Of a DNA stretch of 36,298 nt, positions 7,206 to 14,430 are shown piece after piece (position 1 is the first letter of the stretch; every line of letters starts with the position of its first letter). The DNA lies in the NCBI GenBank assembly GCA_937919625.1, contig CALFRK010000177.1, positions 1-36,298 on the forward strand, written 5' to 3'. The notes below the pieces were generated by a model that was given only the letters and a program-made list of their open reading frames with translations, ran no database searches and was not told where the DNA came from. A program made the position numbers and the translations under genes. The DNA comes from an uncultured Ilumatobacter sp. Its GTDB lineage: Bacteria; Actinomycetota; Acidimicrobiia; Acidimicrobiales; Ilumatobacteraceae.

Positions 7206-7733
7206 TTAGTCGCTTGACGAGGAGTTGTTGGTCGACGGCTTGGCGGTGGTCGATGAACCACCCGATGAGCCTGATGAACCACCCGACGAGCCTGATGAAC
7301 CACGCGATGAGCCTGATGAACCACCCGATGAGCCTGATGAACCACCCGATGAGCCTGATGAACCACGCGACGAGCCTGATGAACCACCCGACGAGTCGCT
7401 CGAGCTCGAACCGCCAGACGAGTCGCTCGAGCTCGAACTGCCCGAGGATTCGCCGGCGCTGCTTGATGAGCTCGACGAATCTTTCGACGAGCCCGAGCCA
7501 CTCGAGTCGGACGAACCTGATGCGTTGGAGGCCGACTTCTTCGCCGAACGGCTGTCGGTCTTGTAGAACCCATCGCCCTTGAAGGTGACGCCGACCGGCA
7601 AGAAGACCTTCTTGACTGGCAGCGTGTCGCCGCTGTCGGGATGGACGGCCTCGGTCAGGGTGTCGTCGTTGAACGACTGCTGGACCTCGATCGTCTCGCC
7701 GGTATCGATGAACTTGTACACGTACGTTGGCAT
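7206..7733 (-). CDS. FmdB/Ruc-family small protein without cysteines, Ser/Gly repeat tail
   Basis: A 175-residue protein. The first 60 residues match the FmdB family (MPTYVYKF, then FxxDTLTEAVHPDSGDTLPVKKV and GVTFKGDGFYKTDSR). FmdB proteins normally carry a CxxC...CxxC zinc ribbon; here there is not one cysteine in the whole protein, and the first CxxC position reads IDTG. The family includes mycobacterial Ruc (Rv0991c), reported as a chaperone switched on by oxidation of those cysteines and sited beside galU and moeA, as here. Residues about 68-175 are a low-complexity Ser/Gly tail, partly heptads of SSGGSSG/SSGSSRG encoded by 21-bp repeats. It is divergent from galU and heads an operon with mtnP. 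A cysteine-independent chaperone role is inference. Confidence 0.85.
   Translation of the reverse strand: MPTYVYKFIDTGETIEVQQSFNDDTLTEAVHPDSGDTLPVKKVFLPVGVTFKGDGFYKTDSRSAKKSASNASGSSDSSGSGSSKDSSSSSSSAGESSGSSSSSDSSGGSSSSDSSGGSSGSSRGSSGSSGGSSGSSGGSSGSSRGSSGSSGGSSGSSGGSSTTAKPSTNNSSSSD
7252..7395. repeat. 21-bp minisatellite, about 7 units, inside the fmdB-like gene
   Basis: Seven head-to-tail units of gatgaaccacccgatgagcct start at 7252, 7273, 7294, 7315, 7336, 7357 and 7378 (the last cut short). Units differ only at two positions (c/g giving Gly or Arg, and t/c silent). The unit is a multiple of three, so copy-number changes keep the frame and change only the tail length. Because of the repeats the plus strand is also open in two frames; those are not genes. 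Confidence 0.95.
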
Positions 7734-7825
7734 AACGCTTACGAAAGATATCGGGATCAGGGCCCGGCTTCGCGGTCGCGGGGCGCGAGTTCGCTCACGA
7801 CGGGTTCGGACGGGTCGCGTCCACG

Positions 7826-7845
7826 CCGCCGGCCGGCGGTATCGT
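7826..7845 (+). promoter_or_regulatory. galU -10 box TATCGT with abutting 14-bp palindrome
   Basis: A perfect palindrome ccgccggccggcgg spans 7826-7839. Directly after it TATCGT (7840-7845) ends 7 nt before the galU GTG at 7853, the leaderless arrangement. A protein bound to the palindrome would block this promoter. In DNA this GC-rich a 14-bp palindrome could be chance. Confidence 0.4.
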
Positions 7846-7852
7846 CGGGCAT

Positions 7853-8722
7853 GTGCAGGTCCGAACCGCTGTTATTCCCGCCGCCGGTATGGGAACCAGG
7901 TTTCTCCCGGCGACCAAGGCGGTTCCGAAGGAGTTGATGCCGATCGGTGACACGCCGGCGATTCAGATCATCATCGACGAGGCGCTCGGCGCCGGTGTCG
8001 AACACATTGTGATCGTGAACAGCCGTAACAAGCCGGCGATCGAGCGCTACTTCGAGCGCGACGACGAACTCGTCGAAATGATTCGCGCCAAGGGCGACGA
8101 TCGGCTAGCCGACCGACTTGCTGGGATCGGTCGTGATTGGCGCGTCACGTTCGCCTATCAGGACAAGCCACGCGGTCTCGGACACGCCGTCGGATGTGCA
8201 CGCCAGGCGGTTGGCAACGAGCCGTTCGCCGTGATGCTTCCCGACGAGCTGCTGGGCGATTGCTCGCTGCTGGATCAGATGAATGTCGTGTCCGCTGACA
8301 CGGGTGGTGGGGTGGTCGGCGTCACTCAGGTGCCCCGCGAGCTGGTCAGTTCGTATGGCGTCTTGGCCCCATCGGGGCCAGTCAGCGACGACGGGGTGAT
8401 CGCGGTCGAAGATCTGGTCGAAAAGCCGCCCGCTGACGAGGCGCCGAGCAACTACATCCTGATTGGCCGGTACGTGCTGACCCCAGATGTGTTCGACGAA
8501 ATCGAACGACTGACGCCCGGCCGCGGGGGAGAGCTGCAGCTGACCGATGCCTTGCGGGCACAGGTGGCCCGCGGCCCGTTCTCGGCGGTGGTGTCGCGCA
8601 CCGACCGATATGACACCGGAAACCCGGTCGGGTTCCTCGACGCGGCGATCGCTTTCGCGCTTCGCAACCCTGAGATGTCTGATGGCACCAGGGCAGTGCT
8701 GGCCAACCGCGTCTCTGGTTGA
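7853..8722 (+). CDS. galU: UTP-glucose-1-phosphate uridylyltransferase GalU
   Basis: A 289-residue cytoplasmic nucleotidyltransferase making UDP-glucose from UTP and glucose 1-phosphate. The nucleotide-binding signature PAAGMGTRFLPATKAVPKE is at the N-terminus; further family motifs are PIGDTPAIQIIIDEALGAG, YQDKPRGLGHAV, MLPDELL (metal Asp), VEDLVEKPP, IGRYVLTP and DRYDTGNPVGFLDA. Length is normal. The start is GTG at 7853. It opens the galU - moeA/glp - glpR-like run and ends 5 nt before the convergent glycolipid-binding gene. Confidence 0.97.
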   Translation: MQVRTAVIPAAGMGTRFLPATKAVPKELMPIGDTPAIQIIIDEALGAGVEHIVIVNSRNKPAIERYFERDDELVEMIRAKGDDRLADRLAGIGRDWRVTFAYQDKPRGLGHAVGCARQAVGNEPFAVMLPDELLGDCSLLDQMNVVSADTGGGVVGVTQVPRELVSSYGVLAPSGPVSDDGVIAVEDLVEKPPADEAPSNYILIGRYVLTPDVFDEIERLTPGRGGELQLTDALRAQVARGPFSAVVSRTDRYDTGNPVGFLDAAIAFALRNPEMSDGTRAVLANRVSG

Positions 8723-8727
8723 CTCGC

Positions 8728-9303
8728 CTACAGAACTCGGCGATAGCGGCCGTCGAGATCGAGTACTACACCGAACTCATCGACATCGAACTCGACCGTC
8801 GCGTCGCCAGCTGTCACACACCAGCGTCGTTCGCTGAGACGTTCGTAGACCTGGCCAGCAGGGACGACGCCCAGCGTCTCGACATCGATCTCGAGCACGG
8901 ACAACTCGACGGCATCACCGATCTGCAGCGGCACTCGCCGAATCGGGAGCGTGTGGGTAAAGGGTGTGCAACCCAGCGCTACGTCGAACGAGCCGTCGAG
9001 GTCGGCGCGGTGGGCGCCATTGATTTCGCCCCAACGACCGCGGCCGTCGGTGCCCAGCCAGAGGTCGGCCTCGGCCTGATCGCGGAACAGGATGAACTGG
9101 CGCACCTGCCACATAGGCGAGAGCCGGATCACGTATTGAACGTTCTCGCGCTCGACGGATCCAGTGGCGGTCCAGGCCTCGTTCTCCCAGATCAACGAGA
9201 GCGCTTCGCTGTGCTGGCCGTTCCATGTGGTCCAGCGCGCTTCGTAGCCGTCGGCCGGGAATCCCCGCAACATCGCTGATGGCGCTGGCTGGTCGTCGTG
9301 CAC
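8728..9303 (-). CDS. putative glycolipid-binding (DUF1089-like) protein
   Basis: A protein of about 191 residues resembling the Glycolipid_bind family (formerly DUF1089), a beta-barrel related to the lipoprotein-localisation fold. Supporting features are the opening ARWTTWNGQHSEALSLIW, the motif YVIRLSPMWQVRQFILF, DLWLGTDGRGRWGEING and CTPFTHTLPIRRVPL near mid-protein, where the family has its conserved DLG.TP.TNTLPIRRL-like segment. There is no signal peptide or membrane segment. The start is uncertain: GTG at 9303 or ATG at 9273; neither has a clear Shine-Dalgarno or -10 box. It is inserted antisense between galU and moeA and may be a late arrival in this otherwise conserved order. Confidence 0.7.
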   Translation of the reverse strand: MHDDQPAPSAMLRGFPADGYEARWTTWNGQHSEALSLIWENEAWTATGSVERENVQYVIRLSPMWQVRQFILFRDQAEADLWLGTDGRGRWGEINGAHRADLDGSFDVALGCTPFTHTLPIRRVPLQIGDAVELSVLEIDVETLGVVPAGQVYERLSERRWCVTAGDATVEFDVDEFGVVLDLDGRYRRVL

Positions 9304-9336
9304 CGGTCCAGTCTGCCGCCCGGTTGCTGCGACCGG

Positions 9337-9342
9337 TACCGT
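9337..9342 (+). promoter_or_regulatory. -10 box TACCGT, leaderless promoter of moeA
   Basis: TACCGT ends 7 nt before the GTG at 9350, supporting that start over the GTG at 9341, which overlaps the box. Confidence 0.5.
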
Positions 9343-9349
9343 GCGATGT

Positions 9350-10552
9350 GTGACCCCGCTCGAAGATGCCCAGACGTTCGTGATCGGCAGCTGCCCGCCC
9401 CTGCTGCCGGTTGAAACTTTGCTCGACGAGGTCGTCGGCCTGGTGTTGGCGACCGATGTGGTGGCCACCGAACAAGTTCCGCCGTTCGACAATTCCGCCG
9501 TCGACGGGTATGCCGTGATTGCCGCCGACACACAAACCGTGCCGGTCGAGCTGCCCGTCGTCGCCGAGGTTGCGGCTGGGGCCGCCACCGATCATGTGAT
9601 GCGGCCTGGCGAGGCGATCCGGATCATGACCGGCGCACCGTTGCCCGATGGCTGTGATGCGGTAGTGATGGTAGAGCAGACCGAGCGTTTGCCTGGCGGC
9701 CGGGTTCGGATCAATGCGGGTGTCGAGACCGGTGCTGCTGTTCGCAACGCGGGCGACGACGTGCAGCCCGGCGACCTGCTGTTCCGAGCGGGCACCGTGG
9801 TGACCCCGGTGATCGCTGGCGTCTTGGCCAGTATCAACGCCCGCATCCTCAACGCTCACCGTCAGATTCGTGTCGCCGTGCTGTCGACCGGCGACGAGTT
9901 GGTCGAAGACGACCGCCCGCTGCTACGCGGCCAAATCCGTGAGAGCAACCGCCGAACACTGGCCGGACTGCTGCGCGAGACAGGCTGCGACGTGGTCGAC
10001 ATGGGTACCGTGCGCGACGACGAGGCGGCGCTCGAGCTGGTTCTGCGCCGGGCAGCCGACCGTTGCGATGCGATCGTCACAAGTGGCGGCGTCAGCATGG
10101 GCGACTACGACGTCGTCAAGGCGGTGCTGGGTCGGATCGCCGACATGACCTGGATGCAGATCGCGATCAAGCCGGCCAAGCCGTTTGCGTTCGGCACGAT
10201 CGACGGTGTCCCGATCTTCGGGCTGCCCGGCAATCCGGTCAGTTCGATCGTGAGTTTCGAAATGCTCGCCCGCCCGGCGTTGCGGCGCATGATGGGTCAC
10301 CACAAGTTGTCGCGCCCGAGTCATGTGGCCCTCACCGACGACGACCTGACCCGTCGCCCAGACGGCAAGGTGCACCTGTTGAGGGTGCTCGCCAGTTTCG
10401 AGAACGATGGCCGTTGTCACGTGCGCTCGGCTCGCTCCCAGGGCAGCCATCAGCTGGCCGCCACGTCGCTTGCCAACGCGATCGCGATCGTGCCCGACGG
10501 CGACGGCCTACCGGCCGGTTCAGAGGTTGCCGTCGTGATGATGCAGGGCTGA
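9350..10552 (+). CDS. moeA: MoeA molybdopterin molybdotransferase, candidate Glp
   Basis: A 400-residue gephyrin/MoeA-type protein, which inserts molybdate into adenylated molybdopterin. Domain order is standard: N-terminal domain with VPPFDNSAVDGYAV, beta domain (PGEAIRIMTGAPLPDGCDAVVMVE), the central MPT-binding domain with VLSTGDEL and TSGGVSMGDYDVVK, then GLPGNPVSSIVSFEMLARP and the C-terminal domain IV. In Corynebacteriales and Streptomyces the MoeA copy next to galU is Glp, which works in cell division with membrane receptor GlpR. Position two genes after galU, and a GlpR-like gene at 13306, make this protein a Glp candidate. The next gene is moaA, so a cofactor role is also likely; it may do both. 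Confidence 0.93.
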   Translation: MTPLEDAQTFVIGSCPPLLPVETLLDEVVGLVLATDVVATEQVPPFDNSAVDGYAVIAADTQTVPVELPVVAEVAAGAATDHVMRPGEAIRIMTGAPLPDGCDAVVMVEQTERLPGGRVRINAGVETGAAVRNAGDDVQPGDLLFRAGTVVTPVIAGVLASINARILNAHRQIRVAVLSTGDELVEDDRPLLRGQIRESNRRTLAGLLRETGCDVVDMGTVRDDEAALELVLRRAADRCDAIVTSGGVSMGDYDVVKAVLGRIADMTWMQIAIKPAKPFAFGTIDGVPIFGLPGNPVSSIVSFEMLARPALRRMMGHHKLSRPSHVALTDDDLTRRPDGKVHLLRVLASFENDGRCHVRSARSQGSHQLAATSLANAIAIVPDGDGLPAGSEVAVVMMQG

Positions 10553-10583
10553 TAGCCGCTCCCGCAGGTGCCTTATTGTGCCG

Positions 10584-10589
10584 TAGGAT
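10584..10589 (+). promoter_or_regulatory. -10 box TAGGAT, leaderless promoter of moaA
   Basis: TAGGAT ends 6 nt before the ATG at 10596; the 43-nt gap after moeA holds no Shine-Dalgarno sequence for moaA. Confidence 0.5.
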
Positions 10590-10595
10590 GCAACG

Positions 10596-11594
10596 ATGTC
10601 GCATCCGGGGGCCCGTGATCTGATCGACCCGTTCGATCGCGTCGTGCGCGACCTGCGGATCTCCGTCACCGATCGCTGCAATTTTCGTTGCACTTACTGC
10701 ATGCCCGAGGAAGGGATGCAGTGGATGCCTCGCTCTGAGATCCTTACGTTCGAGGAGATCGAACGGTTGGCGCGGATCTGCGTCGAGCGGTACGGCTTCG
10801 ACGGCATTCGTCTCACAGGCGGAGAGCCCACGATCAGGGCTCACATCACGCGGCTGGTGTCGAAGCTGGCGGCGCTCGGCGTCGACTTGGCGATGACCAC
10901 CAACGGCGCCACACTGCGCAACCTCGCCCACGATCTGCGTGATGCCGGGTTGAGGCGCATCAACATCAGTCTCGACACACTCGATCGCGACAAATTCGCC
11001 CGGATGACCCGCCGCGATGAGTTGGCAAACGTGCTCGAGGGCATCGCCGTCGCCAAGCAGGCGGGGTTCGAACGGATCAAGATCAATGCCGTTGTCGAGC
11101 GCGGCACGAACGACGACGAGATCATCGACCTCGCCCGCTTCGGTCGCAACCAAGGCGTCGAAGTGCGCTTCATCGAGTTCATGCCGCTCGACGCCAGCGA
11201 CGAATGGCAGCGCGCCAAGGTGGTTGGGCAAGACGAGATCGTCGCCGCCATCAACGCCGAGTGGCCAATCGCGGTCGTGCCGGCCACCGGTGCCGCCCCG
11301 GCCAACCTGTGGCAGTATCTCGACGGTCACGGCACGGTCGGCGTGATTCCCACGGTGACCAAGCCATTCTGCGGCGACTGCGATCGGGTGCGGCTCACCG
11401 CCGATGGCCAATTCCGCACCTGTCTGTTCGCCACCGACGAGTTCGACATGCGAGACGCTCTGCGCAACGGCGAGACCGACGATCAGATCGCCGGACGGAT
11501 CGAGGCAGCCGTCGGTACAAAGTGGGCCGGTCACAAGATCAATCAGATCAACTTCATCCGCCCCAAGCGCTCGATGAGCCAGATCGGCGGCTGA
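10596..11594 (+). CDS. moaA: GTP 3',8-cyclase MoaA
   Basis: A 332-residue radical SAM enzyme carrying out the first step of molybdopterin synthesis (GTP to 3',8-cyclo-7,8-dihydro-GTP). The SAM cluster motif CNFRCTYC supplies Cys28, Cys32 and Cys35. GGEP appears as LTGGEPTIR. The C-terminal second 4Fe-4S site is seen as FCGDCDRVRLTADGQFRTCLF (CxxC plus a later Cys). The protein ends in Gly-Gly (MSQIGG), the C-terminal tail needed for activity in MoaA. Length is normal. It works with moaC, 1 kb downstream. No moaD, moaE or moaB/mogA is present in the window. Confidence 0.97.
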   Translation: MSHPGARDLIDPFDRVVRDLRISVTDRCNFRCTYCMPEEGMQWMPRSEILTFEEIERLARICVERYGFDGIRLTGGEPTIRAHITRLVSKLAALGVDLAMTTNGATLRNLAHDLRDAGLRRINISLDTLDRDKFARMTRRDELANVLEGIAVAKQAGFERIKINAVVERGTNDDEIIDLARFGRNQGVEVRFIEFMPLDASDEWQRAKVVGQDEIVAAINAEWPIAVVPATGAAPANLWQYLDGHGTVGVIPTVTKPFCGDCDRVRLTADGQFRTCLFATDEFDMRDALRNGETDDQIAGRIEAAVGTKWAGHKINQINFIRPKRSMSQIGG

Positions 11595-11595
11595 T

Positions 11596-12573
11596 TTGCG
11601 GCGCTGGGCTGTCCCCGCCGCTGTCGCCGTAGCGCTCGTTGTCGGCGGTGTCGCTACGGCAGCGTTGACCGCGCTGACCGAGCCGGCCACAGTCGGCACA
11701 CACGCCGAACGGCTTCGCTCGCCCCAGCCATCGGTCGGGGGCTGCGAGGTTTTTCCCGCTGACAATCCTTGGAACGTGGTGGTCGCCGGCGCCCCGTTGC
11801 GATCCGACTCGGCAGCGATCATCGCCGCGATCCAGTCGAACGGTGGCACCAGCCTCCATCCGGATTTTGGTGAGAACCCAAATTACGGTATCCCCTTCGT
11901 CGTCGTCGCCGCATCACAGCTGAGGGTGCCCGTCGTCTACGACCCGTACGGCGATGAGAGCGACCCCGGCCCGTTTCCAATTCCGCTCGAAGCGCCAGTC
12001 GAGGGTGGAGCGGGTTCGTCGGGCGACCGTCACGTACTCGTGGTTCAGTCGGGTTCGTGTGAGCTGTTCGAGTTGTTCGATGCCGAGCGCAGCGGCCAGG
12101 GCTGGAGTGCGGCGAGCGGCGCAAGGTTCGATCTGTCGTCGAACGTACTGCGACCACTTGGTTGGACGAGCGCCGATGCCGCCGGGCTGCCGATTCTCCC
12201 GGGTCTCGTTCGCTTCGACGAGGTCGCTGCCGGCGAGATCCGCCACGCCATCAGAGTGACGTTCTCGCGGACGCAGCGCGGCTACGTCTTACCCGCCACT
12301 CACTTCGCATCGTCGAGCACCGATCCGACACTGCCGGCGATGGGAATCCGTCTGAGGTTGAAGGCGTCGTTCAACGTCGCCTCGCTTACCGGTCAGGCTC
12401 GCACGATCGCCGTCGCCATGCAGCGTTATGGGTTGATCGTCGCCGATAACGGATCTAACTGGTTTTTTCAGGGGGCTCCGAGTCTCGGTTGGGATGACGA
12501 CGACCTGAATCAGCTGAGGTCGATCTCGGGTTTCGAGTTCGAAGTGGTCGACACCGGCCCGGTTGTGCACTGA
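11596..12573 (+). CDS. secreted protein of unknown function between moaA and moaC
   Basis: A 325-residue protein with a signal peptide-like N-terminus (MRRWAVPAAVAVALVVGGVATAALTAL), so probably exported. The start is TTG at 11596, one nt after the moaA stop; no other suitable start precedes the signal sequence. The mature part has distinctive segments: CEVFPADNPWN, NYGIPFVVV, GPFPIPLEAPVEGG, GDRHVLVVQSGSCELFELFDAE, GWTSADAAGLPILPGLVRFDEV, HAIRVTFSRTQRGYVLPATHFASS, PAMGIRLRLKASF and ADNGSNWFFQGAP. I have seen such segments in uncharacterised exported proteins but know no function. Two Cys (CEVF, CELF) could form a disulfide. There are no molybdenum-binding motifs I recognise; its place inside a cofactor operon is unexplained. 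Confidence 0.75.
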   Translation: MRRWAVPAAVAVALVVGGVATAALTALTEPATVGTHAERLRSPQPSVGGCEVFPADNPWNVVVAGAPLRSDSAAIIAAIQSNGGTSLHPDFGENPNYGIPFVVVAASQLRVPVVYDPYGDESDPGPFPIPLEAPVEGGAGSSGDRHVLVVQSGSCELFELFDAERSGQGWSAASGARFDLSSNVLRPLGWTSADAAGLPILPGLVRFDEVAAGEIRHAIRVTFSRTQRGYVLPATHFASSSTDPTLPAMGIRLRLKASFNVASLTGQARTIAVAMQRYGLIVADNGSNWFFQGAPSLGWDDDDLNQLRSISGFEFEVVDTGPVVH

Positions 12574-12640
12574 CACTCCTCGCCCCCGAGTCACGGTGAG
12601 CTGCCGTGCGGGCCGTCTGGGCACTAACGTCGCTGTCATC

Positions 12641-13126
12641 ATGAGCGATCTCGAGTTCACCCATCTCGATCCGCTCGGCCATGCCCGCATGGTCGATGTC
12701 ACCTTGAAAGAGCCGACCCATCGACGGGCGGTTGCACGCTGCAAGGTATTCATGAAGCCCGAGACCACGGCGGCGATCGCCAACCGTGAGGTCAACAAGG
12801 GCGATGTGCTCGCCGTCGCTCGGGTTGCTGGTATCCAGGCCGCCAAGCGCACTTCCGACATGATTCCGCTCTGTCATCCATTGCTGGTCGGAGCGGTGTC
12901 TGTCAACTTCGACATCGGTGACGACCATATTGCCGTCGAGGCATTCGTTGACACGGTCGAGCGGACCGGTGTCGAGATGGAGGCGTTGCACGCCTGTTCG
13001 ATTGCGGCGTTGACGATCTATGACATGTGCAAGTCGGCCGATCGTGGCATGACGATCGGCGAGTTGGCGTTGTGGGAGAAGACGGGCGGACGTTCGGGCA
13101 CATACCGCCGCCCCGAAGAGTCATGA
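12641..13126 (+). CDS. moaC: cyclic pyranopterin monophosphate synthase MoaC
   Basis: A 161-residue MoaC, which turns the MoaA product into cyclic pyranopterin monophosphate. Signatures: FTHLDPLGHARMVDVTLKEPT, RVAGIQAAKRTSDMIPLCHPL (the conserved Lys and SDMIPLCHPL active-site region), and TGVEMEALHACSIAALTIYDMCKS with the catalytic Lys in a later AdrGM segment. Length matches the family. The open frame begins at 12563 but MoaC homology starts at the ATG at 12641; a TAACGT hexamer at 12625-12630 could give a transcript with only a few leader bases. Confidence 0.96.
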   Translation: MSDLEFTHLDPLGHARMVDVTLKEPTHRRAVARCKVFMKPETTAAIANREVNKGDVLAVARVAGIQAAKRTSDMIPLCHPLLVGAVSVNFDIGDDHIAVEAFVDTVERTGVEMEALHACSIAALTIYDMCKSADRGMTIGELALWEKTGGRSGTYRRPEES

Positions 13127-13191
13127 ACCGAACCTTGTGCACATTTTCGACACTCATCGTGGCCGACCTGTGACGAATGCCACGCTCAATG

Positions 13192-13221
13192 TTGCCGACT
13201 GTGTTACGAATGTCGTAGAAT
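13192..13221 (+). promoter_or_regulatory. candidate promoter of the GlpR-like gene
   Basis: TTGCCG at 13192-13197 and TAGAAT at 13216-13221 are separated by 18 bp. Transcription would begin near 13228, leaving a leader of about 78 nt, unusual here since most nearby genes look leaderless. Confidence 0.45.
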
Positions 13222-13239
13222 CGTAATGTAATGTCGTCC

Positions 13240-13266
13240 CATCGACCGCTTGGTCGAGGGTCGATG
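13240..13266 (+). other. mutually exclusive hairpins in the GlpR-like leader
   Basis: catcgacc (13240-13247) can pair with ggtcgatg (13259-13266), an 8-bp stem. Its inner part tcgacc (13242-13247) can instead pair with ggtcga (13252-13257) as a 6-bp stem with a 4-nt loop. Both lie in the presumed 5' leader, about 27 nt before the Shine-Dalgarno sequence. No ligand or regulator is suggested. Confidence 0.4.
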
Positions 13267-13305
13267 TCGACTCGTGACCTAGCCACCGAACGAAGGATCT
13301 ACAAC

Positions 13306-13953
13306 ATGGGCGAACTCGTTTTGCTGGTCGTGGCAGCTGCTTGGGCAGCCGTGCTGATCCCACCGCTGCTGCGCTCCCGCATCGAGAACCGACCCAATTC
13401 GTCGGTCACCGACTTCCGTCGTCAACTCAACAAGCTGCAAGGTGGCGTGCCGCATCGTGCCGGTAGTTCGATGCGCGGAATGGCTCGCCCGCTGGCCCAG
13501 TCGCCGTTGCAGCGCCCTGCTGCCGGTGGTCGCCCGGGTCTGCAGCCGGCTCAGATGCGTCGCAGCGGTTCGGGTCGTGTGCATGGTGGCCAGCCGACCA
13601 GCCATGTCGCCGCTGGTACCCAGGTTCGTGAATCTGCCCAGCGCGGCCGCACGCATGGCGATCCCACGGGTGGCCAGCCCCGGCTCCAACAGCAAAACCA
13701 TCACCGTCAGGCGCACATTGCCCACCACAATGTTTCTGCCGCCGACCAGCTCCGTAGGCGCCGCACGAATGTGCTCTTCATGCTCGTCGTGACCGCTGGC
13801 GCGACCCTGTTTCTGGCGGCTACGACACAAGAACCAGCGTTGTTGTATCTGTTCGCTCTCGCCTTCCTAGCGTTGTGCGGTTACGCCTATCTTCTGTCGC
13901 AGGTTCGCCTGCGCGAAACCAGTTCGTGGGGCAACGACTGGATCAACAGCTAA
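13306..13953 (+). CDS. GlpR/SepX-like membrane protein (Glp receptor candidate)
   Basis: A 215-residue protein with one membrane helix at the very N-terminus ([24 protein letters not shown]), a long polar, basic, Gln/Gly/His-rich linker (about 40-150), and two closely spaced C-terminal helices ([19 protein letters not shown] and [20 protein letters not shown]) followed by a basic QVRLRE tail. This architecture, the opening [hydrophobic][14 protein letters not shown], and the FRRQLNKLQ segment match actinobacterial GlpR (SepX in Streptomyces), the membrane receptor of the gephyrin-like division protein Glp. Its place downstream of galU and moeA fits that family; rimJ, usually between, is replaced by moaA, the secreted gene and moaC. 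AAGGA at 13293-13297 fixes the ATG at 13306. Orthology is inferred, not proven. Confidence 0.7.
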   Translation: MGELVLLVVAAAWAAVLIPPLLRSRIENRPNSSVTDFRRQLNKLQGGVPHRAGSSMRGMARPLAQSPLQRPAAGGRPGLQPAQMRRSGSGRVHGGQPTSHVAAGTQVRESAQRGRTHGDPTGGQPRLQQQNHHRQAHIAHHNVSAADQLRRRRTNVLFMLVVTAGATLFLAATTQEPALLYLFALAFLALCGYAYLLSQVRLRETSSWGNDWINS

Positions 13954-14000
13954 CGAGGTCGTGTCACCACCCCGTGCCGGTACACTCCTGACCGGTTTAC

Positions 14001-14073
<73 letters not shown>

Positions 14074-14162
14074 CTTCTCCGTCTTTCGGCGATCGTGACC
14101 CTGGAAACGCATCGAACCCGACGGCCGCTGGTGTGGTCGTGTGGCCGGTCCGATGGCAAGCC

Positions 14163-14185
14163 AATCAGTATCTGATAATCTGATT
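14163..14185 (+). promoter_or_regulatory. vapBC promoter with overlapping operator repeats
   Basis: aatcag (14163-14168) and ctgatt (14180-14185) form an inverted repeat, with a further ctgat at 14172-14176 pairing with the first arm around tat. Inside lies TAATCT (14176-14181), ending 6 nt before the ATG at 14188; GATAAT (14174-14179) is an alternative -10. No Shine-Dalgarno is present, so the mRNA is probably leaderless. The repeats suit autorepression by the antitoxin-toxin complex. Confidence 0.6.
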
Positions 14186-14187
14186 GT

Positions 14188-14430
14188 ATGTCTGAAGTGA
14201 CTGCCACCGACGCCGCCCGTCGGTTCGCCGACCTGCTCGATTCCGTCGAGCACGACGGCCAGCGTTACACGATCATCCGGCACGGCAAAGCGGTCGCTCA
14301 GATCGAACCCGTCTCGCGCGGTCGAGGCGTCGACACCAAATCGTTGCTGCGCCGACACCGGCCAGACTCACGCTGGGCCGACGATCTCGGCGAGGTTCGG
14401 AACCTCTTACAGATCGAGCACCGCACGTGA
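14188..14430 (+). CDS. vapB: Phd/YefM-type antitoxin (VapB)
   Basis: An 80-residue antitoxin. The N-terminal half is the Phd/YefM DNA-binding fold ([41 protein letters not shown] compressed into the usual 45 residues), which binds the operator upstream. The C-terminal 35 residues, rich in Arg and Asp ([19 protein letters not shown]), would wrap the toxin. The last codon and stop overlap the toxin start by 4 nt (GTGA), the standard coupled arrangement. It lies 114 bp after the tRNA-Ala gene. Confidence 0.9.
   Translation: MSEVTATDAARRFADLLDSVEHDGQRYTIIRHGKAVAQIEPVSRGRGVDTKSLLRRHRPDSRWADDLGEVRNLLQIEHRT

Noticed and set aside
7225-7582. Plus-strand open frames rich in DEPPDEP or MNHPMSL across the repeats
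   Set aside because: They arise only because the 21-bp unit lacks stops in any frame. The minus-strand FmdB core and its junction with mtnP show which frame is real.
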